Source of the DNA: Ignavibacteriales bacterium | GTDB taxonomy: Bacteria; Bacteroidota; Ignavibacteria; Ignavibacteriales; Melioribacteraceae | DNA: 64,000 nt | Assembly (NCBI GenBank): GCA_016177735.1 | Contig: JACOUS010000020.1 | Coordinates: 1 to 64,000, forward strand | Direction: 5' to 3' | In this document: one piece after another, positions 47,267 through 56,139 of the stretch | Position numbering within the stretch: the stretch's first letter is position 1 | How the letters are laid out: every line of letters begins with the position of its first letter | The notes under the pieces: generated by a model | Seen by the model: the letters and a program-made list of their open reading frames with translations, nothing else | Databases searched by the model: none | What the model was told of the DNA's origin: nothing | Program-made: the position numbers and the translations under genes

Positions 47267-47809
47267 TTACAACTCAAATTCAAAACCGAGACTTAATTTT
47301 AAAATGCCATTTAACTTTTTTGGACCGAACACTGATGATGACTTCCACGTATATTCTTTGTTAAATGGCAACTCGTAATGTGCTTCAAGTTCTATCACTT
47401 TCATAAAATTAAATCCTGCGCCCAAAACTAACAGTGGAATAACAACACCTTTTGCTATCGTACTAGAAGGATAATTACCGTGTACATTCAATCCGCCCAA
47501 AATATAGTTTTTATCTCCCCAATAATATTTTGTTAATAACATTATCTCAGCGCCGTTATAATGAGAATCTGTAATTAAAGCTCCGGGTCTTATGCTGATT
47601 GCAAAATCTTTGTTTAACTTAATTGAGTAATTCAGATATAAGCTGAACGGATAGGTACGAACATTATCTCCTCTATATTCTGCCGGAATCGATTTGTTTT
47701 CTTCATCGATCAACATAAATGGCTCGTAGTTAAAACCGATAAATGATTGTGCTTTTAATGTGCTGCAATACAAAAGAAACACGACAGTAATTAAATTTAT
47801 TAATCTCAT
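47267..47809 (-). CDS. Unknown probable outer membrane beta-barrel protein
   Basis: The frame is open from 47872, but ATG 47809 has AGGAG 7 bases upstream and starts a signal peptide (LINLITVVFLLYCSTLKAQS), so I chose it. The 180-aa product alternates polar and hydrophobic residues in strands (PFSLYLNYSIKLNKDFAISI, KVIELEAHYELPF, GILKLSLGFEFEL) as in small barrels. No family recognised. It sits 16 bases after the damaged lipoprotein gene on the same strand, so the two are likely expressed together. Confidence 0.7.
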   Translation of the reverse strand: MRLINLITVVFLLYCSTLKAQSFIGFNYEPFMLIDEENKSIPAEYRGDNVRTYPFSLYLNYSIKLNKDFAISIRPGALITDSHYNGAEIMLLTKYYWGDKNYILGGLNVHGNYPSSTIAKGVVIPLLVLGAGFNFMKVIELEAHYELPFNKEYTWKSSSVFGPKKLNGILKLSLGFEFEL

Positions 47810-47825
47810 TTTATCTCCTGGAAAA

Positions 47826-49031
47826 TTAATGTGAGACAGTTCTTGTTTCCCATGTAGCGTATTTACTAACAAGTATCCACTCGCCGCCTAATGTGTAAGG
47901 ATCACAATCGCATGGATTTTGATTTATACATTTGTAAGTATATATCCATTTCCTTTGAAACCAATTAAGCCATCCAGTTAGAAACGCATCCAAACAAAAA
48001 GTATCTAACCTTTCAAAATGGATAGAACCATTAGCAAAAAGCCAAAGTTTGTTCAAGCCAAGTGCATTTGCACTAGAAAACAAAGTACGATATTCTATAT
48101 CGCAATCAAGTGGAAACGGTGCATCATAGTCTCTATCCAAATGGATCCACTGAAAAATAACATTACTATCGCCATAGTGATCTTTAAGGAATGTCCAATT
48201 CTCACTCTGGTCACAAACATTATTAAAAGGTCCACCTTCATACGCTGTGAAAGAAATGTACGTATTACTCGTTTGATTTAAGAATGACAAGTAGTCATAA
48301 GTGATGCCCGAAATCGAATACCTACCAGCCGAGCTCCCAACTATATATTTAGAAGAGGGGTTATAAGAGCTGATGTAAATACTAGAATTAACTAAATAAC
48401 TTACTGATGATCCATGTTCAAGTGGTTCATCAGTATAGTAATATGCAAAATTTCTGAATTCATTTAGGGATGTCCATGTATAAACTGGCCAAGGGTTACA
48501 ATACATGAGATTATTTTCTTTAGAATAGCCAACCGCTATTGCATCATTTATTCTTTGTATTGTCTCGGTCATACTATTGTTTGTTGGCCATGTGACGAGT
48601 AGTTCACTAAACCCATAATAATTTTTATACTTATCTACCCAATAATAACTCCAGTCGTTTGGCCAAATACCTATAGTTTTGCCTGGAGCGGGGATGTATT
48701 TCTCTAATACCCAATAATCCACATCCTTCTGACAAGAACTTTGTGCGTACGGCTCTATTATTGTACCGTCTTTATTTTTTGTTGTGTCTTTATCCTTGTC
48801 TTTTGTTTTAGTGGAATCTTTCTTTGTAGAATCAGAAGTAACACTAAAATTAATTTTTGCTGCATTGCCTGTTTTTGATAAACTGATTTTACTTTTTACT
48901 TCTGTTTGCTCGGTTGGTTTTTCTTCTGAACAATAATTAAAAAATAGAACTGCAACTACCGCAAAAAAGAAGCGAACGCATGATTACATGGATGAATGTT
49001 TGCATGAAAAGGAATTAGTTGATTTGTGCAT
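47826..49031 (-). pseudogene. Lipoprotein gene with a disrupted start region
   Basis: The long frame (298 aa from a GTG at 48722) continues upstream without ATG: SSCQKD, a Lys/Asp/Thr-rich linker, then CSEEKPTEQ and FFFAVVAVLFFNYC, which is a clear lipoprotein signal. The frame is then broken by TAA at 48984-48986. GGAGGG with ATG 49031 lies in the same frame beyond that stop. Alternatively, ATG 48981 would read into the signal if one T were missing from the T6 run at 48963-48968. So there is one lesion: a nonsense codon or a homopolymer shift. The body is rich in Trp, Tyr and Asn and has several Cys; no family recognised. A sequencing error is possible. Confidence 0.6.
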
Positions 49032-49279
49032 TTGCCCTCCGACTTAGTATTTGAGTTGATAAGTACAGAAGCAAATTCACACATTACCGTTTAAATTGCA
49101 ATGGTAAATTTTGTCTTTATTAGACTTTATATCTGAAGATCATTTTCAAATATTCATGAGAGCTTCATACAAAATTTTGATTTCTATTCTAGAAAGGTTC
49201 TGAAAATATTGAAGTCATATCACTGTAAAGCGATTTACAATTCACTTCATTATATTGAATCAAACAATTTTGTAACTGA
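49032..49279. other. Intergenic gap with no recognised element
   Basis: The gap lies between two divergent genes and is AT-rich. I saw neither a clear hairpin nor an RNA gene in it. Confidence 0.4.
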
Positions 49280-49744
49280 ATGCCCGCAAATTTTCGAAAG
49301 CTATTGTTCATAATTTTATTTGCCGCGTTATTGCACGGCTGCGGTTCCGCACCGCGTTTTACTTCGCGGACTGAAAAAGCACACACCACCGAAACAAATC
49401 CGCCAAAAGAAAATTTGGATGTTTACAAAAATTATCCGCCGCTCGAAATTGTTTACGGAACTGCATCCTTTTATGCCGATAAATACAACGGCAGAATTAC
49501 ATTCAACGGCGAAGTTTACGATATGAACGAAATTTCCGCGGCACATCCTTCATACAAAATGAATACGATCGTGCGGATTACAAATCTTGCAAACAACAAA
49601 AGTGTGATTGTACGAATTAACGACCGGATGCCTTTTCGCGAAGATAGAATAATTGATCTTTCGCTCGGCACGGCAAAAGAACTCGATTTTGTAAAAGAAG
49701 GTTTGGCGGATATAAAACTCGAAGTACTTAAATGGGGCGAATGA
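49280..49744 (+). CDS. RlpA-like double-psi beta-barrel lipoprotein
   Basis: The 154-aa lipoprotein has a signal with lipobox LLHGC (C21), a linker, and a double-psi beta-barrel domain (GTASFYADKYNGRITFNGEV in part, then VRITNLANNKSVIVRINDR and IIDLSLGTAKEL). RlpA proteins cut or bind denuded glycan strands of peptidoglycan. The SPOR domain of E. coli RlpA is missing, so it is a minimal form. It stands alone, ending at a small inverted repeat. Confidence 0.88.
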   Translation: MPANFRKLLFIILFAALLHGCGSAPRFTSRTEKAHTTETNPPKENLDVYKNYPPLEIVYGTASFYADKYNGRITFNGEVYDMNEISAAHPSYKMNTIVRITNLANNKSVIVRINDRMPFREDRIIDLSLGTAKELDFVKEGLADIKLEVLKWGE

Positions 49745-49795
49745 AAAACGTCTCAAAAATTTTTTTGTGATTCATTGCTGCGACTTGATGTCCTC

Positions 49796-49849
49796 GAGTC
49801 TTCGTGGCAAAAAGTAACTTAAGGAAAGCCATTATCGCCGCGAAGACTC
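49796..49849. repeat. Inverted repeat between convergent genes
   Basis: GAGTCTTCGTGGC (49796-49808) and GCCGCGAAGACTC (49837-49849) pair at 12 of 13 positions. It may end transcripts of both convergent genes or belong to a dispersed repeat family; CGAAGACTCAAAGACAT-type bases are common in such elements. Confidence 0.5.
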
Positions 49850-49894
49850 AAAGACATTAAGAAAAAATTATAATAGAATTTTTTGACAGAATAC

Positions 49895-50683
49895 TTATCT
49901 CACAAATTTCCACCAGTAGAAATAATGATCTTCAAGTTCTGCAACAGCCGGCATCGGGAAAAATTTTAGTTCATTGCCGGCGGCAAACCAGAAACCGTGA
50001 CGCAAAAATTTGTACGAGATATCATAAAGCAATCCGCCGAGACTGATTGTTTTAGTAAGCTTGCCCGGATGATCTATCAGTTCGGTAATGCAGTCATAAA
50101 GGCGGTACGGATTTACACCCGGCAATTCGATGTGATAAATTTCTTTATTCTTATTGCTTGCCAGAAAATGATCAACATCAAAATCGATTTGAGTGAAAAG
50201 AATTTTCGGCGCACCTTTCGCCTTTTGTGTCGTGATGAATTTTCCAAATTCTCTTTGATCTTTGTTTGATGCAACAAGCGTATCGAGCGGACAAATTTCC
50301 TGATAGATTCTGATTTTGCCCGGCTGGTTGTATGCAGTGTAATCTTCCGATTTTAACGGAAGAACTTTCCCGTTTGTTGTAACGAGGTACAAAGTTTTTA
50401 TTGCCGAAAGATCGATATGCTCGAGAACATTGTAGGAAGAAATGTATTTGGTTTTCTTCGGTTCGCCGTTTTCGTGGGGAACTGTTTCGTTAAGATATTT
50501 ATCTATTTCAAAGTAATTGTTGCGGTAGTTTAAATCTATTTCGGCAAAAATAACTTTGCCGCTGAAATGCTTTGCACTGCCGGTTGTGTAGTGCTCGCCG
50601 AAATGTTCGGGATCCAGTTGTGAGGCAACCAAGGCATTGTTCGGAAATACAATCATATAAAGATGTTTTTCGTTGATGGGCAT
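49895..50683 (-). CDS. Unknown cytoplasmic protein with two-fold internal repeat
   Basis: I do not recognise the family. The 262-aa product has no signal peptide. Two segments align: NALVASQLDPEHFGEHYTTG (residues 16-35, followed by AKHFSGKVIFAEIDL) and DTLVASNKDQREFGKFITTQ (about 134-153, followed by AKGAPKILFTQIDF). So the protein is an ancient duplication. It ends with an aromatic stretch (DHYFYWWKFV). AATGGAG precedes the ATG by 5 bases. It is divergent from the redox cassette. Confidence 0.7.
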   Translation of the reverse strand: MPINEKHLYMIVFPNNALVASQLDPEHFGEHYTTGSAKHFSGKVIFAEIDLNYRNNYFEIDKYLNETVPHENGEPKKTKYISSYNVLEHIDLSAIKTLYLVTTNGKVLPLKSEDYTAYNQPGKIRIYQEICPLDTLVASNKDQREFGKFITTQKAKGAPKILFTQIDFDVDHFLASNKNKEIYHIELPGVNPYRLYDCITELIDHPGKLTKTISLGGLLYDISYKFLRHGFWFAAGNELKFFPMPAVAELEDHYFYWWKFVR

Positions 50684-50800
50684 TATTACTCCATTTATTT
50701 GAAGGTTGATTCAAAACTATTAAAAGAGTGTTTTAAGAGCAAGCCGCATGAATCCTTTACATCATAATTTCATCTTATGTTACAAATATTTGGAGCAACA

Positions 50801-51457
50801 ATGTATTTGGATGATCAAATAAAAACCGAACTAAAGAAACAATTATCGGTTCTTACAAAGAATGTAAAAATGATTTTCTTTACGCAAGAACTTGAATGCC
50901 AGTACTGCAGCGAAACAAAAGCTATTCTAACAGAACTCTCGGAAGTATCCGACAAACTTACTTTGGAAGTAAAAAATTTTGTTGTTGATAAAACCGATGC
51001 GGAAAAATTCGGTGTTGATAAAATTCCGGCTACGGTTCTGCTCGATGAAAGCGACAAAGGTTACGGAATAATATTTTACGGTATTCCGAGCGGATATGAA
51101 TTTGCTTCTCTGCTTGAAGACATCAAAATGCTCGGTACAGGCAAAACCGGATTCAGCGAAGAGTTTGAATCACAAGTAAAAAACATTAATGATGAAGTTC
51201 ACATGCAAGTTTTTGTAACACCCACTTGCCCGCACTGTCCGCAAGCAGTTGTTACCGCACATAAATTTGCATACTTGAACGATAAAATAAAAAGCGATAT
51301 GGTTGAAGCGACTGAGTTTCCTCACCTTTCGCAAAAATATAATGTGCGCGGAGTGCCGAGAACTGTAATAAATGAAAATACGTTTATTGAAGGTGCGGCG
51401 CCCGAACAAATGGTTTTTGATAAAATGAAAGAAGCATTAAATGCGGTAACTGCATGA
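50801..51457 (+). CDS. Protein disulfide oxidoreductase with two thioredoxin folds (PDO type)
   Basis: I chose ATG 50801 because GGAG lies 5 bases upstream; the frame opens at 50777. The 218-aa protein has two thioredoxin-like units: CQYC (C33, C36) in ELECQYCSETK and CPHC (C143, C146) in TPTCPHCPQAV. Each has a cis-Pro (DKIPATVLL, RGVPRTVIN). This is the archaeal/thermophile PDO (glutaredoxin-like) architecture, which catalyses disulfide exchange in the cytoplasm. It is the first gene of a four-gene unit; its stop overlaps the next ATG. Confidence 0.85.
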   Translation: MYLDDQIKTELKKQLSVLTKNVKMIFFTQELECQYCSETKAILTELSEVSDKLTLEVKNFVVDKTDAEKFGVDKIPATVLLDESDKGYGIIFYGIPSGYEFASLLEDIKMLGTGKTGFSEEFESQVKNINDEVHMQVFVTPTCPHCPQAVVTAHKFAYLNDKIKSDMVEATEFPHLSQKYNVRGVPRTVINENTFIEGAAPEQMVFDKMKEALNAVTA

Positions 51458-51681
51458 CGTTGAATTCAAAAACAATATTAAAAAAATCCGGGATTGTTTT
51501 AGCCGGCGCAGCTTTGGGATATGCTTATTATTATTTCATCGGATGCTCAAGCGGCTCGTGCCCTATTACAAGCAATCCGTACATCTCTACTTTTTACGGT
51601 GCGTTGATCGGCTTCATACTTATATTCCCAACAAAGAAAAAAGAAAATGGCGGAGCAGAAAAAAATAACCCGGCAAATTGA
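51454..51681 (+). CDS. Small membrane protein, DUF6132-like
   Basis: The 75-aa product has two hydrophobic helices (SGIVLAGAALGYAYYYFIG and STFYGALIGFILIF) separated by a GCSSGSCPITSNP loop with two cysteines. This pattern fits DUF6132 as I recall it. ATGA overlaps the PDO stop. Location between two thiol-redox genes suggests the Cys pair may take part in disulfide or sulfur chemistry at the membrane; this is inference. Confidence 0.7.
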   Translation: MTLNSKTILKKSGIVLAGAALGYAYYYFIGCSSGSCPITSNPYISTFYGALIGFILIFPTKKKENGGAEKNNPAN

Positions 51682-51889
51682 AATCGAAGAGCTCGTTAAC
51701 TTACTTCCGCAATCTGTTTCTTATTTGATGGAAAAAGGAATCCGCTGTCTGCGGTGCGGCGAACCAATTTGGGGAACGCTCGAATCGGCTTCAAAAGAGA
51801 AAGGATTCAACGAAAACGAAATTGAAATTTTTGTTGATGAATTAAACCTGCTGTTGGAGAATTCTTATTCCCTTCGGGATAATCAATAG
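51647..51889 (+). CDS. Small DUF1858-like protein with CxxC
   Basis: The 80-aa cytoplasmic protein overlaps the previous gene by 35 bases. It reads EIEELVNLLPQSVSYLMEKG and IRCLRCGEPIWGTLESA, the shape of DUF1858 and the N-terminal part of ScdA-like proteins, where the CxxC of CLRCGEP may bind metal or sulfur. Function unknown. Tight overlap shows it belongs to the redox cassette. Confidence 0.72.
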   Translation: MAEQKKITRQIEIEELVNLLPQSVSYLMEKGIRCLRCGEPIWGTLESASKEKGFNENEIEIFVDELNLLLENSYSLRDNQ

Positions 51890-51924
51890 AATTATTATTT
51901 TTGCACACAAACATTGAGGTGGAA

Positions 51925-52530
51925 ATGAGCAGCACAAAAAAGATAGACAATAAAAATTCCGGCGGACAAACATTAGGCTTAACAAAAAAACAGAGAAGCT
52001 GGATCTACACGGGATTTTTCATCGGCGTAATTTTATTATTGTTTGTAATCAATAACAGCGGCAGTGAACCCGAACAAGGTCCGTATCCGCCGAATTATGT
52101 TCCGGCAGCTCAGAAGAGTACAACACAAGCGCCTGATTTTTCTTTGATGACTACAGACGGCAAGACTCTTAAACTTTCCGATCTGAAAGGGAAAGTTGTG
52201 GTTCTCGATTTCTGGGCAACGTGGTGCCCGCCGTGCAGAAAAGGAATTCCCGATCTCATCGATATTAAAAAACGTTACGGCTCAAAAGGAGTCGAGATTG
52301 TCGGAATCTCTCTTGATTTGGAAACGAAACCGGATGTTGTTCCGTTCATGAAAAATTATGGGATTAATTATCCCATTGTTTACGCTGATAATGCTATTGT
52401 AAATAATTACGGTGGAATTAATTCTATACCGACTACTTTTGTTATTGATAAACAAGGTAAAATTGCCGCAAGCTACGTGGGGCTATACCCAAAAGTTACA
52501 TACGAAAATCTCATCAAAAAGTTGCTTTGA
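51925..52530 (+). CDS. TlpA/ResA-type membrane-anchored thioredoxin
   Basis: I chose ATG 51925, preceded by GAGGTGG; the frame opens at TTG 51901. The 201-aa protein has one N-terminal membrane anchor (about 26-43, WIYTGFFIGVILLLFVIN), a Pro-rich linker, and a periplasmic thioredoxin domain with WCPPC (C101, C104) and cis-Pro in SIPTTFVID. It should reduce disulfides outside the cytoplasm, for example in cytochrome c maturation. It ends the redox cassette and is followed by an inverted repeat. Confidence 0.9.
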   Translation: MSSTKKIDNKNSGGQTLGLTKKQRSWIYTGFFIGVILLLFVINNSGSEPEQGPYPPNYVPAAQKSTTQAPDFSLMTTDGKTLKLSDLKGKVVVLDFWATWCPPCRKGIPDLIDIKKRYGSKGVEIVGISLDLETKPDVVPFMKNYGINYPIVYADNAIVNNYGGINSIPTTFVIDKQGKIAASYVGLYPKVTYENLIKKLL

Positions 52531-52541
52531 TTTGATATTCC

Positions 52542-52595
52542 GAGTGAAGCGAAGAGTTTTCTTACTCAAAATCTTTGAGATTCTTCGCTTCGCTC
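52542..52595. terminator. Inverted repeat between convergent genes
   Basis: GAGTGAAGCGAAGA (52542-52555) and TCTTCGCTTCGCTC (52582-52595) pair with one G-T over 14 positions, with a 26-base loop. It lies at the meeting point of TlpA and DUF971 genes and may end both transcripts. Confidence 0.6.
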
Positions 52596-52608
52596 AGAAT
52601 TAAATGAA

Positions 52609-52959
52609 TTAATGGTGGTGATCAAAATCCTGATGAAGATTATCGCGCACTTCCCAATACTCACCGAATCTCAAAAGTAAATCCCACGGATAAATTCCGT
52701 AATCGTAACCGTCTTTCCATTTTATTTGAATCGCGTAATTGCCAACCGGCTCGATCTTTTCGATTTCATATCCTTCCGGTTTAACTGTCTGCTTCGCCGG
52801 AGGTGCGTAATGTTTCCAAAGAATTGTTTCGCCTTTGCTGCCCGCATCGGGCGATTCATCGCGTAAAAATTTTAACGGATACTTATAAGTTTTTCCGTTG
52901 TCCCAAACTATTTCAAGATATTCTTGTTTGTGCAATTTTATTTTTGTCGGTTGCGCCAT
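52609..52959 (-). CDS. DUF971 domain protein
   Basis: The 116-aa protein matches DUF971 (gamma-butyrobetaine hydroxylase N-terminal type): LEIVWDNGKTYKYPLKFLRD, VGNYAIQIKWKDGYDYGIYP, LLLRFGEYWEV. Bacterial members bind zinc or act in Fe-S cluster handling (the ApbC/Mrp-associated type), but a function for the stand-alone protein is not proven. A His-rich tail DFDHHH ends it. Repeat B lies directly before its start codon. Confidence 0.88.
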   Translation of the reverse strand: MAQPTKIKLHKQEYLEIVWDNGKTYKYPLKFLRDESPDAGSKGETILWKHYAPPAKQTVKPEGYEIEKIEPVGNYAIQIKWKDGYDYGIYPWDLLLRFGEYWEVRDNLHQDFDHHH

Positions 52960-52961
52960 TG

Positions 52962-53008
52962 CCTTGATCCTGGATGTTTATCCGCAAAACTCCTTCGAGG
53001 ATGCTGGA
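52962..53008 (-). repeat. Interspersed repeat B, copy 2
   Basis: Reverse-orientation match to 20076-20122, with the shared CTCGAAGGAGTTTTGCGGA core. It lies in the leader of the DUF971 gene. Confidence 0.6.
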
Positions 53009-53072
53009 TGATTTTTATATTAAAATATTTTCATAAGAATTACTGCATAATTTTTGCTGAAAAAGAGAATAG

Positions 53073-53146
53073 TTAATCCGCGAAAATCCGCCTAATCAGA
53101 GCTTGCCCGCCGCTTGCTGGCGGGTTATCAGCGTTCTATTTCTTTT
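53073..53146 (-). repeat. Interspersed palindromic repeat A, copy 2
   Basis: Reverse-orientation match to 21005-21076; the hairpin arms CCCGCC/GGCGGG and the flanking GCGGATTT and ATAGAACGC bases are conserved, with a few changes. It is located between two genes and not associated with any protein gene of its own. Confidence 0.7.
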
Positions 53147-53222
53147 AGGAATTTCGCTTCGGCAATTTTTCAGAACATGGATACTATTAGAACATCTCGT
53201 TATGAAAAAGAGTTTTCAAAAT

Positions 53223-54548
53223 TTAATCGAGTGCACACAAATCATAAGTAACCATCGATTTGATAACTTTTACCGGCGGAATTTTTTTGTTGGAAATTTT
53301 TACAGCGTCGGTAATTTTTTTCTTTGCATGGTTCACAGCATCTTTTTTATTTGTAAATATTTCAGCAATCAACTCCCCTTTTTTCACTTTCTGTCCGATC
53401 TTCGGATAGAAAATTATTCCGGCTTTAGGATCAATTTTATCTTCCATTACAAATCTGCCGGCGCCCAATTCAATTGATGCCATACCGAGTTCGAACGAAT
53501 TTATTTCTTTTACATATCCGTCTTTCCCGGCATAAATATCTTCTCGTATTTTTGATTTTGGATAGAGTTCCGGTTTTTTGATAAACGAAACATCACCGCC
53601 TTGCAGTTTTACAATCTCCAAAAATTTATCGAACGCTTTTCCCGATTCGATCATTTTTTTTGCGATCTCAATTCCTTCGGGGATTGATTTTGCTTTATCG
53701 CCGAGATGAATCATTGCACCCGATAAATTCAAACTCAATTCGAGAAGGTCATCAATTTTTTCGCCTTGCAAAATTTTTATCGATTCATAAACTTCGAGCC
53801 AGTTGCCGATATAATTTCCGAGCGGCTGATTCATATCCGTAATGTATGCAATCACTCTTTTGCCGAATGCTTTTGCAGTGTGTGTGAGAGAATCTGCAAG
53901 CGCCAAGGCATCTTCATGTCTTTTCATGAATGCGCCGGAACCGGTTTTAACATCAAGCACAAGTCCGTCAATTCCTTCGGCAAGTTTTTTGCTCATGATG
54001 CTCGCGGTAATGAACGGAATCGATTCTACAGTGGCGGTAACATCGCGAAGTGCGTAGATCAATTTATCCGCCGGCGCAATTTCTTTTGTTTGTCCGGCAA
54101 GCACTGCACCGCATTTTTTTATTATCGATTTATATTTACGAAGATCGACATCGGTTCTAAATCCGGGGATCGATTCCAATTTATCGAGTGTGCCGCCCGT
54201 ATGCCCAAGTCCGCGTCCGCTGATCATCGGAACATTAACTCCGGCGGCGGCAACTACCGGCGCGAGAATCAATGAAGTTTTATCTCCAACTCCGCCGGTC
54301 GAGTGTTTATCAATTTTTCTTCCTTTGATTGAAGAGAGATCGATAACGATTCCGCTGTAGAGCATCGACTTTGTTAACGCGGCGGTTTCTTTTCTATCCA
54401 ATCCTTTTAAAAAGCCCGCCATCAAAAATGCGGAGAATTGATAACTCGGAATTTTTCCTCTCGTATAGCTTTGAACCAGGAAATCAATTTCATCAGCGGA
54501 AAGTTGTTTCCCCTCTCTTTTGTTTCTTATTAATTGAACTGCATTCAT
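53223..54548 (-). CDS. Thymidine/pyrimidine-nucleoside phosphorylase
   Basis: I chose ATG 54548 (MNAVQLIRNKREG) with GGAGAG close upstream; the frame opens at 54566. The 441-aa enzyme has the family signature KHSTGGVGDKTSL, SGRGLGHTGGTLDKLE and a C-terminal beta domain (DGYVKEINSFELG...KKGELIAEIF). It splits thymidine or uridine with phosphate to free base and (deoxy)ribose-1-phosphate in nucleoside salvage. Length fits both DeoA and Pdp, so I do not assign a symbol. It is a single gene here. Confidence 0.93.
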   Translation of the reverse strand: MNAVQLIRNKREGKQLSADEIDFLVQSYTRGKIPSYQFSAFLMAGFLKGLDRKETAALTKSMLYSGIVIDLSSIKGRKIDKHSTGGVGDKTSLILAPVVAAAGVNVPMISGRGLGHTGGTLDKLESIPGFRTDVDLRKYKSIIKKCGAVLAGQTKEIAPADKLIYALRDVTATVESIPFITASIMSKKLAEGIDGLVLDVKTGSGAFMKRHEDALALADSLTHTAKAFGKRVIAYITDMNQPLGNYIGNWLEVYESIKILQGEKIDDLLELSLNLSGAMIHLGDKAKSIPEGIEIAKKMIESGKAFDKFLEIVKLQGGDVSFIKKPELYPKSKIREDIYAGKDGYVKEINSFELGMASIELGAGRFVMEDKIDPKAGIIFYPKIGQKVKKGELIAEIFTNKKDAVNHAKKKITDAVKISNKKIPPVKVIKSMVTYDLCALD

Positions 54549-54851
54549 CTTCTCTCCGGACAACAATTTTTAGTGGTACAAAAATAACTGAACCGTCTTT
54601 AATACGGTAATGAATCTGTTAATCAAAATTATTAGCACACAGATACAACTGATTAAACAAATTGAAACAGATCATAAAAACATTTTTTTTATCAGCTTGA
54701 TCTGTACAATCAGTGTGCTATTTTGTTTAGTCTTCTTCAATTACCAAATATATTTTTCATAAATTATCAATCAACTAATTCATTGAATCTCATGCACAAA
54801 TTCTATTAACTTTCTTGTCCAAAAATAAACCTTAATACAAAAGAGGTACAC
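54549..54851. other. Intergenic region with long imperfect hairpin
   Basis: Outer arms TAGCACAC (54633-54640) and GTGTGCTA (54713-54720) and inner arms ACAGATCA (54667-54674) and TGATCTGT (54698-54705) form a nested palindrome of about 88 bases. It may be a small mobile-type repeat. The rest is AT-rich, with AAAAGAGGT before the pepT start. No gene seen. Confidence 0.5.
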
Positions 54852-56102
54852 ATGTTCGACTCCAATTACAAATTCACCGTAGTAGAGCGCTTTCTAAAAT
54901 ACGTAAAATATGAAACTACTTCCGATGAAGAATCAAAAACATTTCCGAGCGATCCTAAACAGCTTGAGTTGTCAAAGGCACTCGTTGAGGAATTAAAAGG
55001 AATCGGGATGAAAAATGTTGAGATGGATGAACACGGCTACGTTGTGGCAGAACTTTCTTCGAACACAACAAAGAAAGTTCCGGTGATCGGATTCATTTCG
55101 CATGTGGATACTTCTCCGGCAGTGAGCGGAAAAGATGTTAATCCGGTAATACACAAAAATTATAACGGCGGAGATATTGTTCTGCCGGCAGACGGGGCAA
55201 AAGTAATCGATGCCGCGGGCAACCCCGAATTAAAAGATATGATCGGTCTCGACATTATTACAACAGACGGGACAACATTGCTTGGCGCGGATGACAAAGC
55301 CGGCATCGCAGAAATTACGGATGCAATGAATTACTTAATAACTCACCCCGAAATTAAACACGGAACAATCAAAGTTTGTTTTACCCCGGATGAAGAAGTT
55401 GGTCGCGGCACGGAAAAATTTGACGTAAAAAAATTTGGTGCCCGATATGCATACACAATCGACGGTTCGACTCGCGGCGAAGTTGAAACAGAAACATTCA
55501 GCGCTGATGCGGTTGTACTAAAATTCAACGGAAAGAATGTTCACCCCGGATACGCAAAAGGTAAAATGATTAACGCGGCAAAAATTGCCGCACGCTTTTT
55601 GGAAATGCTTCCTAAAGATTCTCTTTCACCGGAAACAACCGAAAAGAGAGAAGGATATGTTCACCCCACTTCAATCAGCGGTAATGAAACACAGACTATA
55701 ATCAAATTTATCATCAGAGATTTTGAAGCTGAGAAATTGAAAGTGTACGAAAAATTTTTGAAGGAACTTGTTGATAAAACCGTTGAACAATTTCCCGGCT
55801 CGAGTGCAGAGTTCGAAGTAATTGAACAGTACAGAAATATGAAGTATATACTCGATAAATATCCGGAAGTTGAAGCATATGCAGTTGAATCGTTGAACAA
55901 ACTTGGTATTGCGCCAATCAGGTCATCAATCCGCGGCGGCACAGACGGATCGCGTTTAAGTTATATGGGTCTGCCGACTCCAAATCTTTTTGCCGGCGGT
56001 CATAATTTTCATGCATACACAGAATACGTGTGCATTCAGGATATGGAAGCTTCCGTAAAAAATATTGTTACGCTTGCACAAATTTGGGAAGAAAAAAGTT
56101 AG
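54852..56102 (+). CDS. pepT: Peptidase T (tripeptide aminopeptidase)
   Basis: The 416-aa M20 peptidase has metal ligands H84 and D86 (FISHVDTSP), D147 (LLGADDKAG) and E181/E182 (TPDEEVGRG), plus the PepT-specific DGGTDGSRLS-like end (IRGGTDGSRLSYMGLPTPN) and HNFHAYTEYV. It releases N-terminal residues from tripeptides in the cytoplasm. AAAAGAGG lies just upstream. It stands alone, followed by a palindrome-rich gap. Length is normal. Confidence 0.95.
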   Translation: MFDSNYKFTVVERFLKYVKYETTSDEESKTFPSDPKQLELSKALVEELKGIGMKNVEMDEHGYVVAELSSNTTKKVPVIGFISHVDTSPAVSGKDVNPVIHKNYNGGDIVLPADGAKVIDAAGNPELKDMIGLDIITTDGTTLLGADDKAGIAEITDAMNYLITHPEIKHGTIKVCFTPDEEVGRGTEKFDVKKFGARYAYTIDGSTRGEVETETFSADAVVLKFNGKNVHPGYAKGKMINAAKIAARFLEMLPKDSLSPETTEKREGYVHPTSISGNETQTIIKFIIRDFEAEKLKVYEKFLKELVDKTVEQFPGSSAEFEVIEQYRNMKYILDKYPEVEAYAVESLNKLGIAPIRSSIRGGTDGSRLSYMGLPTPNLFAGGHNFHAYTEYVCIQDMEASVKNIVTLAQIWEEKS

Positions 56103-56139
56103 GCAATTGAAATTATTGAATGGCATGTGATGAGAATTG

